The notes under the pieces are model-generated. The model had not been told where the DNA came from and searched no databases. It saw only the letters and a list, made by a program, of their open reading frames with translations. A program made the translations under genes and the position numbers. DNA of 64,000 bases, from positions 1,891,001 through 1,955,000 of the forward strand of contig NZ_CP045644.1 in assembly GCF_009498455.1 (NCBI RefSeq). Reading direction: 5' to 3'. This DNA comes from Variovorax paradoxus. Lineage in GTDB: Bacteria; Pseudomonadota; Gammaproteobacteria; Burkholderiales; Burkholderiaceae_C. Positions 30,827-38,359 of this stretch are shown piece by piece (within the stretch, counting starts at the first letter, position 1; the number at the start of each line of letters is the position of its first letter).

Positions 30827-31142
30827 CCTGCGCGGCATTTGCGTCCGCTTCGGGGCGCTCTCTGGCGCCGCGCGCTTCCCGCTCTCTTCTCTATTTATTC
30901 TTCTTATTTAAGTTAGTAGTAGTAGATAAGGGTAAACCCGCCCTGTGGACAGGCCGCTTTTCCCCTTGCCTGACAACAACTTGTGACACCCGAGACACTG
31001 TGCGCTCCTGTGCTTCCGTGGTGCTATCAAAAAAGGAACAACTTGGGCGCGGGCGGTCCTTCTGTGGATAACAGGGGGCTTGTCCGGAAACTGTCCCCAG
31101 AGTTTTCCTGAGGAGGCCGGGCCCTGTCGCCCGGCCTCCGGT
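30827..31142. other. 316-bp gene-free border region with AT-rich stretch, TAG repeats and DnaA box
   Basis: No gene is seen here. An AT-rich run (about 30885-30935) breaks the high GC of the region and ends in four TAG triplets (30914-30925). TGTGGACAG lies at 30944-30952 and a perfect DnaA box TGTGGATAA at 31063-31071. TAG-type triplets next to DnaA boxes are what bacterial unwinding elements look like. The stretch separates the TetR gene from the phage-derived locus. Confidence 0.5.
31112..31139 (-). terminator. Strong hairpin after mor, probable terminator
   Basis: GGAGGCCGGG (31112-31121) and CCCGGCCTCC (31130-31139) form a perfect 10-bp stem with an 8-nt loop, immediately after the mor stop codon on the minus strand. 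The T-run is weak, so termination is likely but not certain. Confidence 0.6.
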
Positions 31143-31583
31143 TCACAGCTGAATGTCCGCGACGATGCGTGACACCTGGCGTTCCACGAGGCTGTGTTCC
31201 GCGGCCAGCGCGCGGATGGATTTGCCCGTGCTGTAGTCCGTGCGGATCTGTTCGTTGCGGATGGCGTCGAGGGCCCGTTGGGCCTTGGGCAGCACGAAGC
31301 GAAGCCCCGTGCCGTCGACGGCGTACTCGGCGCTGAGCGCGCGCAGGTTGTCGAAGCCGATCAGCGCGGCGAACGGATGGTCGGGCGCGGGGTTTGCCGG
31401 GATGTAGATCCGCAGCCCACCGTAGCGCGCGACGAACGACATGGTGGCCGACAACCCGATCAGGCGGGCGAACTCCCGCAACCGGGGCGGCAGCAGGTCG
31501 CGCGCCGGCGCGGACCTGCGCGGCCACGGCGCGATCGTGTGCGTTGGAAACGGCAGGGTGCTGACGAACTCGGGAGGGCTCAT
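31143..31583 (-). CDS. mor: Mor transcription activator family protein (Mu-like)
   Basis: The 146-residue protein has the Mor/C layout: a dimerising N-terminal half with GLRIYIPANPAPDHPF, then a C-terminal helix-turn-helix (NEQIRTDYSTGKSIRALAAE, HSLVERQVSRIVADI). In phage Mu, Mor activates middle/late transcription. Here it is the last gene of the leftward early operon and probably switches on the rightward lysis and tail genes. Confidence 0.88.
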   Translation of the reverse strand: MSPPEFVSTLPFPTHTIAPWPRRSAPARDLLPPRLREFARLIGLSATMSFVARYGGLRIYIPANPAPDHPFAALIGFDNLRALSAEYAVDGTGLRFVLPKAQRALDAIRNEQIRTDYSTGKSIRALAAEHSLVERQVSRIVADIQL

Positions 31584-31598
31584 GGGTGGGGCTCCATT

Positions 31599-31778
31599 TC
31601 AGATGTCGGTGGGGCCGATCTGCACCTTGGCGGGCGGGCGCTCCCGTATCGCCGAAGGTTCGACCAGGCCCGCGGCCTCGAGCTGCGGCCGGCAGGCGTC
31701 GCAGGCGATCTCGTGCAGGCTGGCGCCGGGCGCCATGCACCAGGCGCAGAAAGAGGGCTCGGTGATGTGCATGCTCAT
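31599..31778 (-). CDS. Small zinc-ribbon-like phage protein
   Basis: The 59-residue protein has two Cys pairs, CAWC at 11-14 and CDAC at about 26-29, an arrangement expected to bind zinc. The start ATG overlaps the DUF3164 stop (ATGA) and the gene ends 15 bp before mor, so it is a coupled member of the early operon. Function is unknown. Confidence 0.75.
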   Translation of the reverse strand: MSMHITEPSFCAWCMAPGASLHEIACDACRPQLEAAGLVEPSAIRERPPAKVQIGPTDI

Positions 31779-32395
31779 GCGGCGGCCACGTCCAGGTTGA
31801 TCGGCGTGTACTCGCCGGTGAGGTCATTGCGCTCGTAGAAGCGGATGTAGGGCTTGGTGCTGGCGATGCGCATGCTGTCGCTGATCGCCCGCATCGCCTG
31901 CTGCCACTTCGCGTCGGCGATGTCGTGCCGGCGCAGGCCGAGCACGCGGGCGGTGCTGATCTTGCCCTGCTGGTCGACGTCGAACGCATCGTTCACCAGC
32001 ACCTTGATGTTGGCGTTGCTGCCCTTGCTCCAGCCCTGGATGCACTCGTCGATGAGCGCCTTGGCCGCCTGCAGCCGCTCGTCGAAGACGATGGTGTCCT
32101 GCATCCGGCGTTCCACCTTGTGCTTGCCGTCGAAGCTCACGAGCGTGACGTTGCCCTTGCGCCCGCCCTGCTTCACGTCGTAGGCCGCCAGGCTGCGCTC
32201 GATGAATGCGTGCACCGCGTTCATCGCGGCCACCTTGAACCCGATCAGCGCCGCGCTCTGCTGGCGGGCCTGCGCGCAGAGTTCGCTGACGACGGCATGG
32301 CGGTCCTTGTCGATGGGCTTGATCTTCGACACCGGGATCAGGGCGTCGTTGGCGTCTTTCCAGTAACCCGGGTGGTGTGCGATGGCTTCTTGCAT
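31775..32395 (-). CDS. DUF3164 family phage protein
   Basis: The 206-residue protein contains GYWKDANDALIPVSKIKPID, VERRMQDTIVFDERLQAAKA and LINECIQGW-like blocks typical of DUF3164, a family found in early regions of Mu-like transposable phages. A GAGG site lies 8 bases before the ATG. Its biochemical role is not known. Its presence argues for a Mu-like ancestry of the locus. Confidence 0.85.
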   Translation of the reverse strand: MQEAIAHHPGYWKDANDALIPVSKIKPIDKDRHAVVSELCAQARQQSAALIGFKVAAMNAVHAFIERSLAAYDVKQGGRKGNVTLVSFDGKHKVERRMQDTIVFDERLQAAKALIDECIQGWSKGSNANIKVLVNDAFDVDQQGKISTARVLGLRRHDIADAKWQQAMRAISDSMRIASTKPYIRFYERNDLTGEYTPINLDVAAA

Positions 32396-32406
32396 GAAAT
32401 GTCCTC

Positions 32407-32793
32407 TCAGGAGTTGGCGTTGTTCTTGGGTGTGTCGTTGTCGGACAGGGCGAGCTGCCCGAGCAGAGCGAGCAGCGACACCCGGCGCAGCCGGCTTTCG
32501 ATGCGCAGGCCGGACACGGCGCGGCTGCGCAGGTAGCGGCAGGTCTCGTCGAGCTCGGCTGCAGTGGCGGCCATGAAGTAGCCGGTGTCGGGTTTGCCGC
32601 AGATGTGCTCGCCCTGCAGTCGCAGCGCCGCGACGTGTTCGCGCGCGCGGCGTTCATGGGCGGGTGCCGGCGTCGAGCGGCCAGTGATGCGGGCGACAAG
32701 GTCGCGCACATGCAGGCCGTGCGCGCGGCCGACGCACGTCCGCAGTTCGGCCAGCACCTGGGCGGCGGTGAGGGTCGGATCGGCGCTGCTCAT
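32407..32793 (-). CDS. Phage winged-helix-like protein
   Basis: The 128-residue product has a helix-rich N-terminal part (LTAAQVLAELRTCVGRAHGL) and ARREHVAALRLQGEHICGK-like wing features ending in DTGYFMAATAAELDETCRYL. Such proteins occur in phage early operons as putative DNA-binding proteins. The start overlaps the upstream gene stop by 4 bp. No precise function can be given. Confidence 0.65.
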   Translation of the reverse strand: MSSADPTLTAAQVLAELRTCVGRAHGLHVRDLVARITGRSTPAPAHERRAREHVAALRLQGEHICGKPDTGYFMAATAAELDETCRYLRSRAVSGLRIESRLRRVSLLALLGQLALSDNDTPKNNANS

Positions 32794-33197
32794 TGCGCCG
32801 ACCCCCAGTAGCCGGATCGCGTGCCGAGCAGCAGGCTCGGCACGCGCGTGAAGTCGAGCGCGCCCGGCCGCACCACGGGGCTGTGCACGGGCATGTAGAC
32901 GCTGGTGTCGAGCCGCGTCACGCGGCGCGCCGATGCCATGCGCTCGGCCACGGGCCCGGGGCCGCACCGCCAGCGCCGCCGGCCGCCGACCGTCACGGCG
33001 TGGACGTGGCCGCCGTCCGCCAGCCGCGCCAGTTGCCGGCGAAGCGCCGGGCAGCCCGGCTCGGGTCGGTAGCCCGCGAGGCGGTGCGCCAGCATGCGGT
33101 CGAGCTCTCCGGCCGACGCCGTGCCGTGTGCTTCGAGGTGCGCGGCAACAGCCCGTCCGAGCCGCTGCTCCCACGCGCGATCTGTGGTGTCGTTCAT
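32790..33197 (-). CDS. Hypothetical phage early protein, possible winged helix
   Basis: The 135-residue product has AVAAHLEAHGTASAGELDRM and CPALRRQLARLADGGHVHAV, a pattern like a small winged-helix domain, then a tail of unknown type. It is coupled by 4-bp overlaps to both neighbours in the leftward operon. Confidence 0.6.
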   Translation of the reverse strand: MNDTTDRAWEQRLGRAVAAHLEAHGTASAGELDRMLAHRLAGYRPEPGCPALRRQLARLADGGHVHAVTVGGRRRWRCGPGPVAERMASARRVTRLDTSVYMPVHSPVVRPGALDFTRVPSLLLGTRSGYWGSAQ

Positions 33198-33613
33198 GCG
33201 GGGTGTCCTTCCCTTGCAGTGCGTGGCGGCGGCGTGGCGCCCACGTCGCGCTGGAGCACGTAGCGCTTCAGCCCGTCGACACGGCGCGCGCCGATGCGCA
33301 CGTCTTTCGGACGCTGCCGCGACCACGACAACATCAGCGCGCCGGCCTGGCGCCGGGCCTCGGCCACGTCGTCGTCCGCATCGACCAGCAGGCTGGCTGC
33401 TTCGTCGGCGGTCAACGCGCGGCGGATGCGCAGCAGGCGCCACAGGCGGTCGGCGAAAGGGGCACCGTCGGCCGCCATCGGCTCGGCCGGCGTGTCGTCG
33501 GGCTGTGGTGGGGGTGCGGCCGCGTCGGCCTGCGCGTTCGCGATGCGCTGCTCGGCGAGTGCCAGCAAGGCCTTGGCGACGAACCATTCGGAAGAAGAGG
33601 TCGTGACCTGCAT
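33194..33613 (-). CDS. Hypothetical phage early protein
   Basis: The 139-residue product has a helical N-terminus (WFVAKALLALAEQRIANAQA), an Ala/Pro linker, and a C-terminal half with DRLWRLLRIRRALTADEAAS. No family is recognised. ATG 33613 is preferred over GTG 33616 because AGGAGG lies 6 bases upstream of it. Its start overlaps the stop of the 50-residue gene before it. Confidence 0.6.
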   Translation of the reverse strand: MQVTTSSSEWFVAKALLALAEQRIANAQADAAAPPPQPDDTPAEPMAADGAPFADRLWRLLRIRRALTADEAASLLVDADDDVAEARRQAGALMLSWSRQRPKDVRIGARRVDGLKRYVLQRDVGATPPPRTAREGHPA

Positions 33614-33765
33614 CACGCACCTCCTGCCAGTTGTTCGAAGCGCGTCGCGCCGTCGAACACAGTCTTTTTCTCAGTCTTGACGAAGCCTTTTCTCACAGTA
33701 CATTTCTCCTCGCTCGTGGCACTGCTCAGTTCACTGGCACGCCCGGTGAAGGCTGCAACCTTCAT
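33613..33765 (-). CDS. Small hypothetical phage protein
   Basis: This 50-residue reading frame (MKVAAFTGRASELSSATSEE at the start) ends in a TGA that overlaps the next gene's start and carries that gene's AGGAGG in its last codons. Basic and charged composition (VRKGFVKTEKK). Coupling and position support that it is real, though the ribosome site is weak. Confidence 0.55.
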   Translation of the reverse strand: MKVAAFTGRASELSSATSEEKCTVRKGFVKTEKKTVFDGATRFEQLAGGA

Positions 33766-33876
33766 CGGGCACTCTTGAAATCACGCGTTTCTTCTTCCTC
33801 CTCCGCACATGCCAGACCCTGGCGAGCCGGCCGGGAAACCCGGCCAGGTCTCGTGCGGTGAGCCCGCTGGTCACGC

Positions 33877-34140
33877 TCAGTCGGGTCCTTCGCCGGGAGG
33901 CGCCAGCGCATGCGGATTGCGCGTCATCGCAATGCCGCGGTGGCGCGGGCGCAGGTAACGGCTGGGCCAGATGGCTTCGGGTTCCAGCGCCAGCGCGCGG
34001 GCCACGATGCGTTCCGCGGCAACCCAGGGGCGGTACAGAACTTCGTTGATGTGCGCGTATTTGTGTTCTTTGGCCAACTTCGACAGGTTGGTGTCGACCA
34101 TTTCAAGTGCCGCTTTAACCTGAGCCGGGTGCCAATCCAT
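33877..34140 (-). CDS. ner: Ner/Nlp-type winged-helix regulator (Mu-like)
   Basis: The 87-residue protein begins MDWHPAQVKAALEMVDTNLS and has the Nlp/Ner signature RPWVAAERIVARALALEPEA with IWPSRY. In Mu, Ner represses the early and repressor promoters during the lytic cycle. ATG 34140 is chosen because an upstream ATG (34182) lies before the promoter's start point. It is the first gene of the leftward operon, but no transposase A or B genes follow. Confidence 0.88.
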   Translation of the reverse strand: MDWHPAQVKAALEMVDTNLSKLAKEHKYAHINEVLYRPWVAAERIVARALALEPEAIWPSRYLRPRHRGIAMTRNPHALAPPGEGPD

Positions 34141-34171
34141 CGAAAAATCTCGTTTTGTGTTGATGATCTCG

Positions 34172-34199
34172 ATTATGCACATGAAGCAGGTTTTGACAA
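34172..34199 (-). promoter_or_regulatory. Early (ner) promoter
   Basis: On the minus strand TTGTCA (34199-34194) and CATAAT (34177-34172) are spaced by 16 bp. Transcription would start about 25 bp before the ner start codon. Confidence 0.65.
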
Positions 34200-34250
34200 T
34201 CTAAATAAACACGCCAACAGATATTTCTTGTCGATGAAACATCTTTTGGG

Positions 34251-34279
34251 TTGAAAGAGTACCTTTGTGTGTTTAATAT
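34251..34279 (+). promoter_or_regulatory. Promoter of the repressor gene
   Basis: TTGAAA (34251-34256) and TAATAT (34274-34279) are separated by 17 bp. The ATG at 34278 falls inside the -10 box, so translation must begin further down, at GTG 34302 or 34308. Confidence 0.65.
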
Positions 34280-34307
34280 GTGCGCCTTCGCACAAAGCAG
34301 AGTGATC

Positions 34308-35030
34308 GTGACGTCGCCCACCCCTACCCCTCTAGACGACACCCAAGTGACCGCCCGCGTCAACGAACTGGCCCTTGCTCAGGGCGCGCGGCTGCGGGAT
34401 CTGCGCAAGCGCAAGGGCCTCACCATCGACGACCTCGCGCAGCGCAGCGGTCTTCACTTCAATACGGTGGGGCGCATCGAACGGGGCGTCAGCGACGCCA
34501 GCCTGGCGCAGCTGTATGTGATGGCCCTGGCGCTGGGCGTCGATCCGGCGGAGCTGAATCCTTTCCAGTCCGCCCAGCCGGCCAGCCCGCTGTCGAGCGG
34601 ACTCGACGACGAGACCTTCGTGCTGGTGGAACTGCTCGACGTTCGCGTGAGCGCCGGTGGGGGCTCGTACAACGGCTCGCAGGAAGACATGGGCCGCTTC
34701 GCGTTCAACCGGGCCTGGATGGCGCGCAAGGGCGTGAAGCCAGCCTATGCCCGCATCGTCCACGCGCGCGGCGATTCGATGGCCGACAAGATCAACAACG
34801 GCGACATCCTGCTGGTCGACACCGCCACCAAGTCGCTCGACCAGGACGGCGTGTACGTGATCCAGCTCGACGGCCACGACTACGTGAAGGTGCTGCAGCG
34901 CGACTTCTCGACCGGCGGCCTGCAGATCATCAGCTACAACCCCGCGTACAAGCCGCAGGTGCTCAGCGCCGAACAGGCCGCCGACCTGCACATCAGCGGC
35001 CGCGTTGTTTGGCACGGCGGCGAGATCTGA
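34308..35030 (+). CDS. LexA-like phage repressor (XRE helix-turn-helix plus S24 peptidase)
   Basis: The 240-residue protein has an N-terminal helix-turn-helix (GLTIDDLAQRSGLHFNTVGR) and a C-terminal S24 autoprotease with the nucleophile in ARGDSMADKI and the general-base Lys in YVKVLQRD. Such repressors self-cleave with RecA after DNA damage. It faces ner across a shared control region and likely holds the whole tail locus silent. GTG 34308 follows AGAG; the frame is open upstream to 34251. Confidence 0.88.
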   Translation: MTSPTPTPLDDTQVTARVNELALAQGARLRDLRKRKGLTIDDLAQRSGLHFNTVGRIERGVSDASLAQLYVMALALGVDPAELNPFQSAQPASPLSSGLDDETFVLVELLDVRVSAGGGSYNGSQEDMGRFAFNRAWMARKGVKPAYARIVHARGDSMADKINNGDILLVDTATKSLDQDGVYVIQLDGHDYVKVLQRDFSTGGLQIISYNPAYKPQVLSAEQAADLHISGRVVWHGGEI

Positions 35031-35090
35031 CCCGCGCGCTCCCGCGTTCGGCGGGCAGGCCAGTGTAGGCAGCGCCCTGCGGTGAAAAGC

Positions 35091-35110
35091 AGGTCGGCGC
35101 ATGTCGACCT
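35091..35110 (+). promoter_or_regulatory. Perfect inverted repeat before the lysis genes
   Basis: AGGTCG and CGACCT frame 8 bp and can pair as an 8-bp stem with a GCAT loop. It lies in the 114-bp gap between the repressor stop and the lysozyme start, where a Mor-dependent late promoter would be expected. It may instead be a weak terminator of the repressor gene. Confidence 0.4.
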
Positions 35111-35144
35111 CAGCCGATCGCGACCCACGCCCGACCATGAGGGC

Positions 35145-35720
35145 ATGGGCAAAAACATCTTTCGAAGGTTCCGGCGGCGACCTGCGTCCGCCGAAAAAGG
35201 GGGCGCGTCCCCGCGTCAACTGCTGACCGTCCTTGCGCTCAGCGCGGCCGGGCTGGTGGGCATCGTCGCGCGGGAGGGCTACAGCGACAAGGCCTACCCC
35301 GACCCTGTGCACGGCACCGCGGTGCCGACCATCGGCTTCGGCACCACCGGTGGCGTTCGCATGGGCGACACCACCACGCCCGTGCCCGCGCTGCATCGCG
35401 CGTTGCACGATGTGCAGACTTATGAAAGCGCGCTCAAGCAGTGCGTGCAAGTGCCACTGCATCAGTACGAGTACGACGCCTATGTGAGCCTGGCCTACAA
35501 CATCGGCGCGTTCAATTTCTGCACCGGCGGCCGCGCGGGCCGCACCTCGATGCTGGTGCAGCGGCTCAACCGCGGCGACTACGCCGGCGCATGCGACGCC
35601 ATCCTCGGCTGGAAGTACGCAGGCACCACCGACTGCTCAGCGCCCGGCAACAAGACCTGCGGCGGGCTCTGGAAAGACCGCTTGCGTTTGCACGCGCAGT
35701 GCCAGGGGAATGCGCCATGA
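35145..35720 (+). CDS. Phage endolysin (GH24 lysozyme) with signal-arrest-release-type N-terminus
   Basis: The 191-residue protein has a basic head, a weakly hydrophobic Ala/Gly-rich segment (LLTVLALSAAGLVGIVA, about 26-42) and then the lysozyme triad Glu44, Asp53, Thr58 (REGYSDKAYPDPVHGT). The VPTIGFGTT block is typical of T4/P21-type lysozymes. A weak N-terminal anchor suggests a SAR endolysin exported by Sec without needing a large-pore holin. It opens the lysis cassette. Confidence 0.88.
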   Translation: MGKNIFRRFRRRPASAEKGGASPRQLLTVLALSAAGLVGIVAREGYSDKAYPDPVHGTAVPTIGFGTTGGVRMGDTTTPVPALHRALHDVQTYESALKQCVQVPLHQYEYDAYVSLAYNIGAFNFCTGGRAGRTSMLVQRLNRGDYAGACDAILGWKYAGTTDCSAPGNKTCGGLWKDRLRLHAQCQGNAP

Positions 35721-36367
35721 CCTTCAGCGCAAGACTGGCCGTGGTCGGTGTGGCCGTGGGTGCGGGCGCACTGTTGCTCGCCGTCGGCGGATGGGCGGTG
35801 CACGACGCAGGCCGCACCAAGGAGCGTGTCCTCTGGCAGGACAAGGAAGCGCAGCGCGCCGCGCAACTCGCGAAAGACCTCGAAGCCGAGTACGCGCGCG
35901 GGCGTGCCGCATCGACCCGCTACCAGCTTGGCGTCAGCGCCCTGCAGGCCCGCTACTTCACCCTCGAAGGCCCGTCCCATGATCTACGCCGGCGCGTTTC
36001 TCTTGTCGTTCCTCCTGCTGTTCCTGATTGCCGCGCTGAGCGGCCTGGCGATCCTGCGCGACCTGTCGCGCCGCGAGCGGAACCGGATGCTGTCGCGCCT
36101 GGCGATGCACAGCGCGACCCTGTCGACCGCGGTCATCGCCTCAGCCTTGCTGCTGTCTGGCTGTGGAACAGCGCCCTTGCGGGCACGGACGTTCCCGCCG
36201 GTGCCTGCGGACTTGCTGACACCTCCGTCGAAGCCTGTGGTGCTGACGCCGGCCTCACCGTCGACGACGCCTGGAACAACCACCACCTCAACGCGAAATC
36301 CTGCGCCGCCGATCGCCTTCGGTATCGCGCGCTGATCGAGTTCATCACAGAAAGACCCGTCCCATGA
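35717..36367 (+). CDS. Rz-like i-spanin / lysis protein
   Basis: The 216-residue protein has one N-terminal membrane segment (LAVVGVAVGAGALLLAVGGW) and then a charged helical stretch (KERVLWQDKEAQRAAQLAKD), the Rz layout. Its C-terminal third (LSLAAVWLWNSALAG, DDAWNNHHLNAKSCAADRLR) is common in Rz-like proteins of beta-proteobacterial phages. It overlaps the lysozyme gene by 4 bp and contains an out-of-frame lipoprotein gene. Confidence 0.75.
   Translation: MTFSARLAVVGVAVGAGALLLAVGGWAVHDAGRTKERVLWQDKEAQRAAQLAKDLEAEYARGRAASTRYQLGVSALQARYFTLEGPSHDLRRRVSLVVPPAVPDCRAERPGDPARPVAPRAEPDAVAPGDAQRDPVDRGHRLSLAAVWLWNSALAGTDVPAGACGLADTSVEACGADAGLTVDDAWNNHHLNAKSCAADRLRYRALIEFITERPVP
36087..36335 (+). CDS. 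Embedded Rz1-like o-spanin lipoprotein
   Basis: In another frame inside the Rz-like gene lies an 82-residue product with a signal sequence and lipobox (STAVIASALLLSGCGTAP), then a Pro/Thr-rich chain, as in Rz1 lipoproteins. The same frame extends upstream to an ATG at 35979 and encodes a further strong membrane helix (GAFLLSFLLLFLIAALSGLA). Between 35979 and about 36105 this frame has the higher third-position GC, so it is truly coding. The exact start is uncertain. Confidence 0.65.
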   Translation: MLSRLAMHSATLSTAVIASALLLSGCGTAPLRARTFPPVPADLLTPPSKPVVLTPASPSTTPGTTTTSTRNPAPPIAFGIAR

Positions 36368-36636
36368 GCGACTCCCACGTCCGCGCACAGGAACTGCTGT
36401 TGCTCGGCCAGATCCACGGCCTCGTGCAAGCCCTGAAGGAAGGGCAGGACCGGCAGAGCCGGCGCATGGACCACTTCGATGCGCGCTTCGATGCGCTCGA
36501 CAGCCGGCTGCGTGCCGTCGAGCAGCGCGCAGCCGTGTTCGGCGCCGCCTCGGGCGGTGCGATGGCCATCGGCACCGCGTTGCTCATCGAGGGCATCAAA
36601 CAGTGGTTTCGCGGCGGAGGTCCTGGTGCGAACTGA
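36364..36636 (+). CDS. Small coiled-coil membrane protein of the lysis cassette (holin/XhlA-like candidate)
   Basis: The 90-residue product has an N-terminal coiled coil (MDHFDARFDALDSRLRAVEQ) and a C-terminal hydrophobic segment (AASGGAMAIGTALLIEGI). This layout resembles XhlA-type phage membrane proteins. Its start overlaps the Rz-like stop by 4 bp. A holin role is plausible but not shown. Confidence 0.6.
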   Translation: MSDSHVRAQELLLLGQIHGLVQALKEGQDRQSRRMDHFDARFDALDSRLRAVEQRAAVFGAASGGAMAIGTALLIEGIKQWFRGGGPGAN

Positions 36637-36675
36637 ACACACGACCGCAGGCGAACACCGCCGATTTTTCGCTTC

Positions 36676-36700
36676 AGGGGCCGACAGATGTCGGCCTTTT
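36676..36700 (+). terminator. Terminator-like hairpin, copy 1 of a repeated element
   Basis: GGCCGAC-AGAT-GTCGGCC (36679-36696) followed by TTTT. The 23-bp block around it recurs with one difference at 39112-39134. It lies between the lysis cassette and the tail genes, in a 174-bp gap that otherwise holds only a possible 20-codon leader frame (36752-36814) whose stop overlaps the next start. Confidence 0.7.
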
Positions 36701-36810
36701 GCATTTCGGGCCCGGCCGCGACAGTTGATTCACCAACCAACGCAGCCAACGATGCACACCACTTTCATTCACACGATCTTCATGCCGCGACGCGCGGCCG
36801 GAGCCGCCGC

Positions 36811-37290
36811 ATGAGCGGCCTCGACACCCTGCGCGCGGCCATTGTCCAGACGCTGAACGGCGTGCCGCAGATCGGCCGTGTTCACGACCGCGAGCGTTTC
36901 GCGAGCGACGAGGCCGCGCTGCGCGCGCTCTACCTGCACACGCTGCCCGGCGGCGCGCAACAGCTGCGTGGCTGGTGGCTGCGCCGCGATGCCACCGAGG
37001 AGCGCAGCCTCAATGTCGGGCGCACCCTCAGCGTCGACACCTGGACCCTGCACGGCCGCATGGCCGTCGACGACACCGCCGCTTCGGAGCTCGCCTTCGA
37101 CGCCTTGATCGAGGCCGTGCGCGACGCCGTGCGCGCCGACCCGACCTTCGGTGGCGCATGCGCCACCAGTCCAATCAAGGACGAGAAAGCCACCGACGGC
37201 ATGCAGGTCGGCGGCACCGGCGCGGTCAGTTTTTGCGGCGTGCAGTGCCACGGCGCCTCCCTGCAGTTGCGGACCTGGCGCTACCTCTGA
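36811..37290 (+). CDS. Phage tail terminator/completion-like protein
   Basis: The 159-residue product (MSGLDTLRAAIVQTLNGVPQ) sits just before the tail tube gene. In Mu-like siphophages that position holds the tail terminator/minor tail protein. A GGAG site lies 8 bases before ATG 36811. Its identity rests on gene order more than on motifs. Confidence 0.65.
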   Translation: MSGLDTLRAAIVQTLNGVPQIGRVHDRERFASDEAALRALYLHTLPGGAQQLRGWWLRRDATEERSLNVGRTLSVDTWTLHGRMAVDDTAASELAFDALIEAVRDAVRADPTFGGACATSPIKDEKATDGMQVGGTGAVSFCGVQCHGASLQLRTWRYL

Positions 37291-37326
37291 GCCAGGCCCT
37301 CTGTTCATCAGTCCCATCCTTCCATC

Positions 37327-37349
37327 AACCAACCAACCAACCAACCAAC
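37327..37349 (+). repeat. Tetranucleotide repeat (AACC)n in the tail tube leader
   Basis: Five and three-quarter AACC units lie immediately upstream of the GGAG ribosome site of the tail tube gene. A shorter imperfect stretch of the same type is at about 36731-36750 before the tail terminator gene. Confidence 0.8.
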
Positions 37350-37362
37350 GGAGAACGCCGAC

Positions 37363-38292
37363 ATGGCAAAACTCATGCGCAAGATGGCCATCCTGGCCAA
37401 GGCTGAAACGGTACGCGGTACCGACGCTCTTCCCACCGGTGCGGCCAACGCCATCCTGGTCAGCGAAGTCACCCTGACCCCCATCGAAGGCGATGTGGTA
37501 CAGCGCGACAACGTGCGACCCTACTTCGGCTCGCGCGGCTCCGTGCTGGTGACCCAGTACAGCAAGATCGCCTTCTCGGTCGAGATCGCGGGCGTCGCCG
37601 CCGCCGGTGATGTGCCGGCCTACGCTGCGCTCATGCGCGGCTGCGCCATCGCCGTCACCACGGCCGCCGGCGTCAGCACCACCTTCGCACCGGCAACCGA
37701 CAGCCTCGAGTCGCTCACCATCTACGGAAACGTCGACGGCACCGTCTACAAGATGACCGACGCGCACGGCAACGTGAAGGCCACCATCGACGCCAAGGGC
37801 ATCCCGAAGTGGCAGTTCGAGTTCACCGGCCTGTTCGTGCCCGCCGCCGATGCGCCGCTGCCCACGGCCGACTACACCAAGTTCATGGACCCGCTGGGCG
37901 TGAACAAGGCCAACACCACCTTCACGCTCGACGGCCTCGGTGTGGCGGCCAGTGCCTTCAGCTTCGATGCCGGCAACACCGTCGTGAAGCGCGACCTCAT
38001 GACCATCGACTCGGTCGAGATCACCGCCCGCGTTTCCACTGGCTCGGTCACCTTCGAGAACACCGCGGTGGCGACCAAGGACTGGATCGGCATGGCGCGT
38101 TCGAGCAAGCGCGTGCCCCTGGCCCTCAAGCACGGTCAGGGCGCGACCAACGTGGTCGAGTTCCTCTCGCCGCGCGCGCAGATCGGCAAGCCCACCTACA
38201 GCGACGTCGACGGCGTGCAGATGGTCACCGTGCCGCTCGAGTTCGTGCCCAGTGGCTCGGGCAACGACGAGTGGTCGATCGTCGTGCGCTGA
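37363..38292 (+). CDS. Major tail tube protein
   Basis: The 309-residue protein has the siphophage tail tube features LVSEVTLTPIEGDVVQRDNV at the N-terminal part and repeated beta-strand-rich segments; it starts MAKLMRKMAILAKAETVRGT. It would stack as hexameric rings into a flexible tube. Strong ribosome site (GGAGAACGCCGAC) behind an AACC repeat. Confidence 0.8.
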   Translation: MAKLMRKMAILAKAETVRGTDALPTGAANAILVSEVTLTPIEGDVVQRDNVRPYFGSRGSVLVTQYSKIAFSVEIAGVAAAGDVPAYAALMRGCAIAVTTAAGVSTTFAPATDSLESLTIYGNVDGTVYKMTDAHGNVKATIDAKGIPKWQFEFTGLFVPAADAPLPTADYTKFMDPLGVNKANTTFTLDGLGVAASAFSFDAGNTVVKRDLMTIDSVEITARVSTGSVTFENTAVATKDWIGMARSSKRVPLALKHGQGATNVVEFLSPRAQIGKPTYSDVDGVQMVTVPLEFVPSGSGNDEWSIVVR

Positions 38293-38359
38293 GCACGGCC
38301 TTCTGCGTCATTCGCTCAACCACCCAGTCATTCATTCAAGACACAGGAAAGAGAACCCG

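Noticed and set aside
34138..34182. Upstream ATG (34182) for ner, giving a 101-residue protein
   Set aside because: The ner promoter -10 box lies at 34172-34177, so this ATG is upstream of the transcript start.
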